The notes under the pieces: model-generated
The model's database searches: none
Told to the model about the DNA's origin: nothing
The model's input: the letters and a program-made list of their open reading frames with translations, nothing else
NCBI GenBank assembly: GCA_016795035.1
Contig: JAEUIT010000039.1
Span: 1 to 64,000, forward strand
Length of the DNA: 64,000 nt
Direction of reading: 5' to 3'
Origin: Phycisphaerae bacterium
Lineage (GTDB): Bacteria; Planctomycetota; Phycisphaerae; Phycisphaerales; SM1A02
Program-made: the position numbers and the translations under genes
Shown here: positions 55,466-62,963 of the stretch, one piece after another
Layout: every line of letters starts with the position of its first letter
Position numbering within the stretch: the first letter of the stretch is position 1

Positions 55466-57487
55466 ATGCCAGTCACGGACGGCGTATCCGTTGTGGTTCC
55501 GACCTACAACGAGGCCGCGAACATCCCGCAGCTCGCCGCGCGCCTCGAGGCCGTGCGCGCCGAACTCCGCGTTGCCGGACGCGACCTCGACGTCTGGCTC
55601 ATGGACGATCGCGGCGGCGACGACACGCCCGCCGTCGTCGCGCGGCTCGACAAGCCCTGGCTCCATCTCGTGGAGCGCACCGGGCCGCGCGGCCTCGGCA
55701 ACGCGGTGATGGACGGCTTCGCGCACGCGACGCAGCCGATCGTCGTCGTGATGGACGCCGACCTCAGCCATCCGCCGGAGGCGATTCCGAAGCTTCTCGC
55801 GGCGCTCGACCACGGTGCGGACATGGCGTTCGGCTCGCGCTACGTGCCGGGCGCGTCGATCGACGCGGGCTGGTCGATGCTGCGACGCCTGAATAGCCTC
55901 GGCGCGACGTGGCTCGCGCGGCCGTTCGTGAAGATGAGCGACCCGATGAGCGGGTTCTTCGCGGTGCGCCGCGACCGGGTGCGCGACGCCGAAGGCATCG
56001 AGGCGCTCGGCTACAAGATCGGGCTCGAGATCGCGGTGAAGGCGCGGGCCGCGCGCATCGACGAGATCCCCATCCACTTCGCCGATCGCACCGCGGGCGA
56101 GAGCAAGCTGTCGTTCCGCACGCAGCTTCAGTACCTCTCGCATCTCTGGCGGCTCGCGCGCTGGCGCTGGCCCGCGATCGGCTGGATCCCCGGCTTCCTG
56201 ATCGCGTGGGCGATTCTCCTCGCGATCGTGCTTGCCGCGTGGGGCTTTCGCGCCGAGCGCGAGCTCACGATCTGCTACATGCCCGCCGCCGATCGATACA
56301 TCGCGCGGGAGAGCGTCTTCACGCCGAATCCCGGCGATCGCGGCAACTGGGTGTACCCGCCCGCGATGATTCTCAGCGTTGCAGCCCTGCCCATCGTGCG
56401 CGACACGATCGGCGAGTGGGCGATGCGCGTCGCGTGGTGCATGGCGCTGACCGGCGCGGTCGTCGCGAGCGCATGGCTCATCGCGCAGGCGCTTCTCCCG
56501 CCAACGCTCTCGCCCGCGAGGCGGAAGGCGGCGATCGCGGCGCTCATCGTTGCAGGCGTCGTCACGCAGACCCATCTCCGCGCTCCGCTCGGATACCTCT
56601 CGCACGATCCGCTGATCCTGCTCGGTCTCGCGGTCGGCTTCGCGGCCGGCGCGGCGCGGCGCGAGGCGCTCGCGGGCATCGGCTTCGGGCTCGCTGCCGC
56701 GCTCAAGGTCGTGCCCGGACTCTTCCTTCCGATCCTCCTCCTGCAACGACGATGGAAGGCCGCCGGCGCGATGGTCGTGGCGGGCGCGCTTCTCACGGTC
56801 GTGCCCGATCTCGTGCGCCCGCCCCGCGATGCACCGTTCCAAGCGGTCGAGTTCGCAGAGATCGCCGCGGGCGCGGGCGACGTCGGCAGCGCCGGCGGCG
56901 GACGCTGGGCGCCGTGGAACGTGCAGGCGCAGAACGCCGCCGCGATCCTCTATCGCCTGACGGTGCCGACGCCGGTGACGAGCGAAACGGACCTCGGCGG
57001 CGACTGGTCGCTCGCGCATCTCTCGGATGGCGCGCGACGACCGCTCACGCTAGCGCTCCTGGGCGCGATCTTCGTCGCGACGTGTTTCGTCGCCTGGCGC
57101 AGCGAGCGCCGCGTGCGCGCACTGACGCTCGAACAGGGCCCCGACGCGAACATCGCGCCCTATCGCCTGCTCGACGTCGGCGCCACCGCGTGCGCGATGC
57201 TGCTACTCGCGCCGCACGCGAGCAAGTACCACTTCGCCGTGACGATCTTCGCGGCGACGGCGTGCTTCCTCGCCGCCTTCTCGCGCTCGCGCTCGATTCC
57301 GATCATCCTCTGCGCGGCCGCGCTCGTCGTCCTCGGCTTGCCGACAGGCCGCGACCTGATCGGCGACCGCGTGACGGATCTCCTCCTGATGTACGGCTCG
57401 GTCGGCGGCTTCGCGCTCGTCGGCTTGGTGGCGTGCGTGGTGGTGGCGGCGAGCGGAAAGGAGTCAGGATTGAGGAGTCAGGAGTGA
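55466..57487 (+). CDS. GT2 glycosyltransferase fused to GT87-like membrane mannosyltransferase
   Basis: 673 aa. Residues 1-235 are a soluble GT2 domain like polyprenol-phosphate mannose synthase: VVVPTYNEAANI, then the metal-binding DADLSHPPE near residue 97, and FADRTAGESKLSF. The rest has 9-10 membrane helices with a GT87/PimE-like pattern (WVYPPAMI, APLGYLSHDPLILLGLAVG, LAAALKVVPGLFL, LAPHASKYHF). Such a fusion could make a lipid-linked sugar and use it on the far side of the membrane. The final ten residues (GKESGLRSQE) and stop come from heptamer element E5, so the original end has been replaced. Confidence 0.86.
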   Translation: MPVTDGVSVVVPTYNEAANIPQLAARLEAVRAELRVAGRDLDVWLMDDRGGDDTPAVVARLDKPWLHLVERTGPRGLGNAVMDGFAHATQPIVVVMDADLSHPPEAIPKLLAALDHGADMAFGSRYVPGASIDAGWSMLRRLNSLGATWLARPFVKMSDPMSGFFAVRRDRVRDAEGIEALGYKIGLEIAVKARAARIDEIPIHFADRTAGESKLSFRTQLQYLSHLWRLARWRWPAIGWIPGFLIAWAILLAIVLAAWGFRAERELTICYMPAADRYIARESVFTPNPGDRGNWVYPPAMILSVAALPIVRDTIGEWAMRVAWCMALTGAVVASAWLIAQALLPPTLSPARRKAAIAALIVAGVVTQTHLRAPLGYLSHDPLILLGLAVGFAAGAARREALAGIGFGLAAALKVVPGLFLPILLLQRRWKAAGAMVVAGALLTVVPDLVRPPRDAPFQAVEFAEIAAGAGDVGSAGGGRWAPWNVQAQNAAAILYRLTVPTPVTSETDLGGDWSLAHLSDGARRPLTLALLGAIFVATCFVAWRSERRVRALTLEQGPDANIAPYRLLDVGATACAMLLLAPHASKYHFAVTIFAATACFLAAFSRSRSIPIILCAAALVVLGLPTGRDLIGDRVTDLLLMYGSVGGFALVGLVACVVVAASGKESGLRSQE

Positions 57488-57553
57488 GTGGGAGAGCGTC
57501 AGAAGCGCGAAGCCAAAGTGCTCTTCCACTGGCCCCCGAATCCTGACGTCCTC
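57459..57553. repeat. Heptamer-repeat element E5, overlapping a gene end
   Basis: The left arm reads GGAGTCA, GGATTGA, GGAGTCA, GGAGTGA, and the last unit supplies the stop codon of the glycosyltransferase gene. The core starts GTGGGAGAGCG and ends CTTCCACTGGC. The right arm GAATCC-TGACGTCC is degraded. Core ends match those of E6. Confidence 0.85.
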
Positions 57554-57561
57554 ATCTTCCG

Positions 57562-57741
57562 TCACTGCACGCCCTCAGCGCGCGGCTTCTCTTCGGCCTT
57601 GCGCGCCACCCACTGCAGCCAGAGCATCTCGTCGAGCCAGCGAAGCCGCTCCGTCGCCGTCCACGTTTCAAACGGGCGTTCGATGTGGCCGTCGAAGTCC
57701 GGATTCGGACTCGTGGGGATGTGATCAGGGCTTTCTGTCAC
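57562..57741 (-). CDS. Small protein overlapping the nucleotidyltransferase gene
   Basis: 59 aa, GTG start at 57741, inside the end of the nucleotidyltransferase gene (17-bp overlap). It contains ERPFETWTATERLRWLDEML, WLQWVARKAEEK, a strong amphipathic Trp-rich helix pair. The pattern "T-x-E-x-R-L-x-W-L-x-E" resembles short proteins I recall beside nucleotidyltransferases of this type, but I cannot name the family. The pair may be a toxin-antitoxin-like module. It ends nine bases from element E5. Confidence 0.6.
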   Translation of the reverse strand: MTESPDHIPTSPNPDFDGHIERPFETWTATERLRWLDEMLWLQWVARKAEEKPRAEGVQ

Positions 57742-58246
57742 GACGAATCAGCTCCTCGAGATCCTCGATGTCGCGACTGTCGACACGCCTCGGAGGTGAG
57801 ACTGAACGCTTCGCGCGCACCAAGTCCTCACGTGACGACACGAGCACCGATACTCCGTCAATCACAAACGAGGTCGCTCGATCCCGTAGTTCCTGGTACT
57901 CAATCGGATAACGCAGGAACACGTCGATTTGAAGCGGTGAATCGGGTGAAATCAGCGTCGCGACCATTGCCCCTTTCTCGTCGATCCAGGCCTGTCGTCG
58001 ACTCGCATCGGCGAGTGCCTCGAGCGGCTCGGGGGCTCGCAAGCGGAGGCAAAGCCGCGCCGCGAGTTCGACCAGTTTCGAGAGATTCGCTTGGTCGAGA
58101 CGTACGCAGAGATCGACATCGGCCGTCGTTCGCTGCACCCCATGCAGGAGGCAGGCGATCCCGCCGACGACGACGAAATCCACGTCGGCGCGGGCAAGCC
58201 CGACGAGGAGCGTCGTGACCGTTCGTTCGACGTTGGGTGCGCTCAT
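57725..58246 (-). CDS. Nucleotidyltransferase-fold protein
   Basis: A 173-aa protein of the polymerase-beta-like nucleotidyltransferase superfamily, near the AbiEii/MNT groups. The catalytic core is VVGGIACLLHGVQRTTADVDLCV (Gly-Gly near residue 28, then D-x-D near 43-45) and a third acidic site in LQIDVFL near 108. Relatives are often antitoxins or toxins that modify proteins or tRNA. It is the first gene of a two-gene cassette with the small protein. The cassette lies between two copies of the heptamer element (E5 and E6). Confidence 0.8.
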   Translation of the reverse strand: MSAPNVERTVTTLLVGLARADVDFVVVGGIACLLHGVQRTTADVDLCVRLDQANLSKLVELAARLCLRLRAPEPLEALADASRRQAWIDEKGAMVATLISPDSPLQIDVFLRYPIEYQELRDRATSFVIDGVSVLVSSREDLVRAKRSVSPPRRVDSRDIEDLEELIRRDRKP

Positions 58247-58283
58247 TGGCGTGTGACCGGCGGTCGTCCTGCCTCCGTTCGAC

Positions 58284-58385
58284 GATCAGGGATCAGGGAT
58301 CAGGGATCACGTGAGAGAGCAAGGGAAGCCCGGTGCCCAATCTGGTTTCCCACTGGCTCCTGACTCCTGGCTCCTGACTCCTCTC
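58284..58385. repeat. Heptamer-repeat element E6
   Basis: The left arm is GGGATCA three times. The core runs from GTGAGAGAGC to TTTCCCACTGGC. The right arm reads CTCC-TGACTCC-TGGCTCC-TGACTCC. It lies between the nucleotidyltransferase start and the 3-hydroxybutyryl-CoA dehydrogenase stop, with the same orientation as E5. Confidence 0.85.
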
Positions 58386-58390
58386 TCTCC

Positions 58391-59257
58391 TCACCCCTTC
58401 TTCCCGTACTCGTACACCCCGCGGCCCGTCTTGTCGCCGAGGCGCCCGGCCTGCACGAGCTGCCGCAGCAAGGGGCACGGGAAGAACTTCGGATTCCCGA
58501 GCTCGCGGTGGAGCACCATCATGATGTCGTGGCACACGTCGAGGCCGATGAAGTCGGCGAGGCGAAGCGGGCCCATCGGGAAGTTGCAGCCGAGGAGCAT
58601 GATCTGATCGATGTCCTCGGGCTTCGCCACGCCGTCCATCCACGCGTAGAACGCCTCGTTGATGAGCGGCATGAGCACGCGGTTCGAGACGAAACCCGCC
58701 CGGTCGTTTGCAGGAACGGGCGTCTTGCCCATTGCCTTCGCGAGGTCGATCGTGCGCGTCGTCGTCTCCTCGCTCGTGGCGATGCCCTTGATCACTTCGA
58801 CGAGCTTCATGATCGGCACCGGATTGAAGAAGTGCATGCCGATCACGCGCGGGGCGTCGGCGCCGACGCAGCTCGCGATGTCGGTGATCGAGATGCTCGA
58901 CGTGTTCGTGGCTAACACCACGTCGGAGCGGAACGTCGCCTGCATCTCGCGGAAGATCTTCTTCTTGAGCTCGACGTTCTCGGTAGCCGCCTCGACGACC
59001 CAGTCCGCGTGCTTCGCGTCGGCCATCGCGGTGACGTAGGTGATCCGACCGAGCGCGGCGTCGGCGTCGGCCTGCGTCATCTTCTGCTTCTCGACCGCGC
59101 GGGCGACCGTCTTCGCGTGATAGGCCTTGGCCTTGTCGAGCGCGGCCTGGCTCACGTCGATCTGGACGGCTGCGATGCCCGACTGCGCGGCGGTAAGGGA
59201 AATGCCGGATCCCATGGTGCCGGCGCCGATGACTGCGATCGTCTTCACGCTCTGCAT
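58391..59257 (-). CDS. 3-hydroxybutyryl-CoA dehydrogenase
   Basis: A 288-aa NAD(P)-dependent enzyme interconverting acetoacetyl-CoA and 3-hydroxybutyryl-CoA. The Rossmann motif G-A-G-T-M-G-S-G is at residues 11-18. The catalytic His region HFFNPVPIMKLVEV is at about 140-153, preceded by NTSSISI. The C-terminal domain has DRAGFVSNRVLMPLINEAF and ends KTGRGVYEYGKKG, all standard. GAGAGG lies about 8 bases before the ATG. It could work with the acyl-CoA mutase 12 kb away in short-chain acyl-CoA metabolism or in polyhydroxybutyrate turnover. Confidence 0.95.
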   Translation of the reverse strand: MQSVKTIAVIGAGTMGSGISLTAAQSGIAAVQIDVSQAALDKAKAYHAKTVARAVEKQKMTQADADAALGRITYVTAMADAKHADWVVEAATENVELKKKIFREMQATFRSDVVLATNTSSISITDIASCVGADAPRVIGMHFFNPVPIMKLVEVIKGIATSEETTTRTIDLAKAMGKTPVPANDRAGFVSNRVLMPLINEAFYAWMDGVAKPEDIDQIMLLGCNFPMGPLRLADFIGLDVCHDIMMVLHRELGNPKFFPCPLLRQLVQAGRLGDKTGRGVYEYGKKG

Positions 59258-59790
59258 GTGTGCTACCTCTCGCCGCCAGAGCCGCCCTCGGTCGAATCTC
59301 GAAGGGCACGCCCCGCGCGGGGCGAGGATGGTACGGGATCAGTGCCCCGCGCTCCGCTCGCGCGGTAGGCGAACACTCCGCTCTCACGCCACGAGCGAAT
59401 GCACGAAGGTCGGAAAAAACGTTTGGGACTCCGCAAGTCTCGCGGTAGTCTCTCGACAGTCGCCCGTTCGGCACCGCTCCTCTGTGTGGGCGGAGCGGTG
59501 CCGGGCGGCGATCATCTCGTGCAACGGACGTGTCGTTCCAGTCGGCCGTCCGCGCGTGGACCCTTCGCGGGGTGTTCCAACGTGCCACAGCAAAGAGCCG
59601 AATCGGGTGGTGGCCTGCGTTCGCGTGCGCTCGCAACGGTGAGTCGCGCGGTCGGCGGTCTCCATCATCGGCACACCTTCAGACTCTTCGCGTTCATGCG
59701 CGACGGCGGCCGTCGCTCGCCGCGCGTGACGCATCCTTGATGCAAGCGTCCTGCTGCCGCAGGCGCTTCGTTTCGTCCGGGGTTCCCCAC
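59258..59790. other. Divergent intergenic region with two hairpins
   Basis: 533 bases between divergent genes. A 16-base perfect palindrome, CGCCCCGCGCGGGGCG, is at 59309-59324. A 12-bp stem (CGGCACCGCTCC at 59469-59480 with GGAGCGGTGCCG at 59492-59503, loop 11) lies further right. Open frames here have no protein character, so the subtilase start was placed at 59791. No clear promoter seen. Confidence 0.6.
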
Positions 59791-61401
59791 ATGTTGAAGA
59801 CCTCTCTTGCCGCAACCCTTCTGGCACCGCTCGGCATCACCACGATCCTCGCCGCAAGCGTCGATCTCGCACAGCCCGACGAGGCGCTCGTCGCGACGCC
59901 CGCGTCGCCGCAGGTGACGCTCGCTCGCTCGCTTGCGCGCCTCGTCCCCGGGGCGGTCGACGGCGTGCAGATCGGTGACACGCCGATGGTCGTGCCGAAC
60001 GAGTTCGTCGTGCAGTTCTCGTCCGACGCGGCGCTCGCGATCCGCGCGCTGAACGTCGGACAGGAAGGCGTCACCGGCTTCGATCCGATTGACGCGATCC
60101 GCGAGACCGTGGCGATCACCGGCTACCGGCCTCTCTTCCCCGGCGCCGACCCGGTGGCCGACCTCGCGAAGGGCCTGCCCGACATGTCGGGCTGGTTCGT
60201 GGTCACGTTCGACGACAGCACCGGCACGCTCGCCGACGCGATCGCCGCATACCGCGCGAATCCGTTCGTCGTCGACGCGCAGGAGATCGGCGTGCATCCG
60301 GTCTACGCGGTGCCGAACGACGCCACGTATCCGTCGCAGTGGCACCTCAATCAGTCGAGCGACAAGGACATCGACGCGCCCGAAGGCTGGGACATCCAGA
60401 ACGGCGCGCCGTCGGTCGTCGTGGCCGTGCTGGACACCGGCGTGCGCTACTACCACAAGGACCTCGGCGGCTCGGCCGCGTCGTCGTCGAATCCGACCGC
60501 GACCGACGGCAACATCTGGATCAACACCGCGGAGAAGAACGGCGTCTCGGGCGTGGACGACGACGGCAACGGCTACGTCGACGACTGGGTCGGCTACGAC
60601 TTCGTCACCGCGCCGGTCGCGACCTGCTGGACCGGTGAGGACTGCAGCGGCGCCGACAACGATCCGCGCGACTTCAACGGACACGGCACGCACTGCGCGG
60701 GCTGCGTCGGCGCGATGAACAACAACGGCTACGCGGTCGCGAGCCCCGCGGGCGGATTCGGGAGCGGCGCCAACACGACGACCGGCGACGGCTCGAAGGT
60801 CATGTGCCTGCGCATCGGCCACTCGGCGAAATATCAGGGCCAGGAAGTCGGCTTCGTGCGCATGGACTCGGCCGCGAGCGCCTTCTACTACGCGGCGAAT
60901 AAGGGCGCGAAGATCGCGAGCTGCTCGTGGGGCTCGTCGAACTCGGGCGGCCTCGGCGCGGCCGTGACGTACTTCATCAACGCCGGCGGTCTCGTCTTCA
61001 AGGCGGCGGGCAACAGCAACAACCAGACCGCCGACTACCTCTGCTCGCGCAGCGACGTCTACTCCGTCGCGGCCACGGACCAGAGCGACAAGAAGGCGAG
61101 CTTCTCGAGCTACGGCACGTGGGTCGACATCTCGGCGCCGGGCGTGTCGATCTACTCGACCTATCACAATCACAGCAACGCCGGCAGCGACTACGTGGCG
61201 GCGCTCAGCGGCACGTCGATGGCGACGCCGGTCGTCGCCGGCGTGGCTGCAACGGTGTGGAGCAAGAATCCGACCTGGACGCGTCTCCAGGTGTGGGACA
61301 AGATCAAGACGACCGCGGACTCGATCGCCGCGCTGAACCCGTCGTACTCGGGCAAGCTCGGCAGCGGTCGCATCAACATGAAGAACGCGCTCTCGCCGTA
61401 A
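59791..61401 (+). CDS. Secreted subtilisin-like serine protease
   Basis: 536 aa. Signal peptide MLKTSLAATLLAPLGITTILAAS. A propeptide-like stretch follows (VPNEFVVQFSSDAALAIRAL). The S8 domain has Asp in VAVLDTGVRYYH near residue 215, His in FNGHGTHCAG near 298, Ser in ALSGTSMATP near 475. An Asp/Gly-rich insert (GVDDDGNGYVDDWVG) lies between Asp and His, common in planctomycete subtilases and possibly a Ca site. There is no dockerin tail here, unlike the first subtilase. Ends at the 61444 terminator. Confidence 0.93.
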   Translation: MLKTSLAATLLAPLGITTILAASVDLAQPDEALVATPASPQVTLARSLARLVPGAVDGVQIGDTPMVVPNEFVVQFSSDAALAIRALNVGQEGVTGFDPIDAIRETVAITGYRPLFPGADPVADLAKGLPDMSGWFVVTFDDSTGTLADAIAAYRANPFVVDAQEIGVHPVYAVPNDATYPSQWHLNQSSDKDIDAPEGWDIQNGAPSVVVAVLDTGVRYYHKDLGGSAASSSNPTATDGNIWINTAEKNGVSGVDDDGNGYVDDWVGYDFVTAPVATCWTGEDCSGADNDPRDFNGHGTHCAGCVGAMNNNGYAVASPAGGFGSGANTTTGDGSKVMCLRIGHSAKYQGQEVGFVRMDSAASAFYYAANKGAKIASCSWGSSNSGGLGAAVTYFINAGGLVFKAAGNSNNQTADYLCSRSDVYSVAATDQSDKKASFSSYGTWVDISAPGVSIYSTYHNHSNAGSDYVAALSGTSMATPVVAGVAATVWSKNPTWTRLQVWDKIKTTADSIAALNPSYSGKLGSGRINMKNALSP

Positions 61402-61443
61402 TCGCATCCGGGTCGAGCCGGGATTCCCGGTTTGGCATCGATC

Positions 61444-61484
61444 GCCTGCGTCGCACACCCACTGCGACGCAGGCGTTTTCGTTT
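61444..61484 (+). terminator. Rho-independent terminator after the subtilase gene
   Basis: Perfect 12-bp stem GCCTGCGTCGCA (61444-61455) and TGCGACGCAGGC (61463-61474) with a 7-base loop, followed by GTTTTCGTTT. It isolates the subtilase gene from the AAA ATPase gene. Confidence 0.9.
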
Positions 61485-61568
61485 CGTGGACGCCGATTCC
61501 CTTGCAACGCGGTGTGTCGTCGCCGGCGACGCGTTGATTTCGGAGCGACCACCCGCGAGACTGGGGCG

Positions 61569-62954
61569 ATGGACGCGATTCCGGCGCACCTGCGCCCGCT
61601 TGCCGACGCACTCGAGTTCTCGCCCGACAACATTCCGTTGCGGCGACATCTCGCGGATCAGCTTCTCGCGAGCGGGCTGGCGGAGGAGGCCGCGCGCCTT
61701 CTCTCGGACGGGCTCCGGCTCGCGCCCGCAAGCGATGCCCTGCAGCTCGGCCTCGCCACCGCGCTCGAGCGGCTTGGGCAGCGCGACCGCGCGAAGGCGA
61801 TCTGCGCGGATCTTGTGCGCCGGCCGGGACAGGGCGGCGCGCACGTCCTGATGGCCCGGCTGCTCGAGAAGGACGGCGCGTTCGGCGACGCGCTCCAGCA
61901 CTACCGCCGCGGCGTCGAACTGGAGCCGTCGTTGATCGATCCCTCGCTCGCCGGACGCCTCGAGAATCAGGTGATCAGCGAGCGCGCCCGCAACGTGGAG
62001 TCGGACGAGGTCGACGAGAACGACGACCTTGACGAGACCGACGACCTCCGAGTCCGCGCGACGATGGCGACCGGCTTCGCGCCGCCGCCGCTCGAACGGC
62101 CGTCGATCGATTTCCGCAGCGTCGGCGGCATGGACGGCGTGAAGGAAGAGATCCGGATGAAGGTGATTCATCCGCTCCAGAACGCGGAGCTCTTCAAGGC
62201 GTACGGCAAGTCGGTGGGCGGCGGCATCCTCCTCTACGGCCCGCCCGGATGCGGCAAGACGCATCTCGCCCGCGCGACCGCCGGCGAAGCGAAGGCGACG
62301 TTCATCGCGCTCGGCCTGCACGACGTACTCGACATGTGGCTCGGCCAAAGCGAGCGCCGTCTGCACGACGTGTTCGCGTACGCGCGGCGGAACGCGCCGT
62401 GCGTCCTCTTCTTCGACGAGGTGGACGCGCTCGCCGCGAGCCGCAACGACCTGCGGCAAAGCGGCGGCCGCAACGTGGTGAATCAATTCCTCAACGAGCT
62501 CGACGGCGTCACCCACTCGAACGATGGCGTGCTCGTCCTCGCCGCGACGAACGCGCCGTGGCACTTGGACGGTGCGTTCCGTCGGCCCGGGCGCTTCGAC
62601 CGCATCATCTTCGTGCCGCCGCCCGACGAGGCCGCGCGGGCCGCGATCCTCTCGATCCTCCTGAAGGGCAAGCCGCTCGGCGACATCGACCTCGCGTCGG
62701 TCGCGAAGAAGACCGACGAGCGATCGGGCGCCGACCTGCGCGCGGTCGTCGATCGCGCCGTCGAGGCGAAGCTGCGCGAAGCGATGAAGTCCGGCGTGCC
62801 CCAGCCCCTCGTGACGAAGGACCTCCTCACCGCCGCGAAGGAGACCCCCACGACCGTGCGGGAATGGTTCGCGACGGCGCGGAACTACGTGCTCCACGCG
62901 AACGAGAGCGGCGCGTACGACGACGTCGCGCGCTATCTCGGGATTCGCCGCTGA
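61569..62954 (+). CDS. AAA+ ATPase with N-terminal TPR-like repeats (Cdc48-like)
   Basis: 461 aa. Residues 1-130 form TPR-like helical repeats. An acidic linker follows (NVESDEVDENDDLDETDD), then a single AAA domain of the Cdc48/FtsH/katanin type. Its marks are the VGGMDGVKEEI entry, Walker A YGPPGCGKTH near residue 223, Walker B CVLFFDEVDAL near 280, and the Arg-finger region RRPGRFDRI near 338. There is no protease domain. It is likely an unfoldase or a remodeller of protein complexes. The following gene, also TPR-containing, starts 9 bp later. Confidence 0.9.
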   Translation: MDAIPAHLRPLADALEFSPDNIPLRRHLADQLLASGLAEEAARLLSDGLRLAPASDALQLGLATALERLGQRDRAKAICADLVRRPGQGGAHVLMARLLEKDGAFGDALQHYRRGVELEPSLIDPSLAGRLENQVISERARNVESDEVDENDDLDETDDLRVRATMATGFAPPPLERPSIDFRSVGGMDGVKEEIRMKVIHPLQNAELFKAYGKSVGGGILLYGPPGCGKTHLARATAGEAKATFIALGLHDVLDMWLGQSERRLHDVFAYARRNAPCVLFFDEVDALAASRNDLRQSGGRNVVNQFLNELDGVTHSNDGVLVLAATNAPWHLDGAFRRPGRFDRIIFVPPPDEAARAAILSILLKGKPLGDIDLASVAKKTDERSGADLRAVVDRAVEAKLREAMKSGVPQPLVTKDLLTAAKETPTTVREWFATARNYVLHANESGAYDDVARYLGIRR

Positions 62955-62963
62955 ACGGAACGC

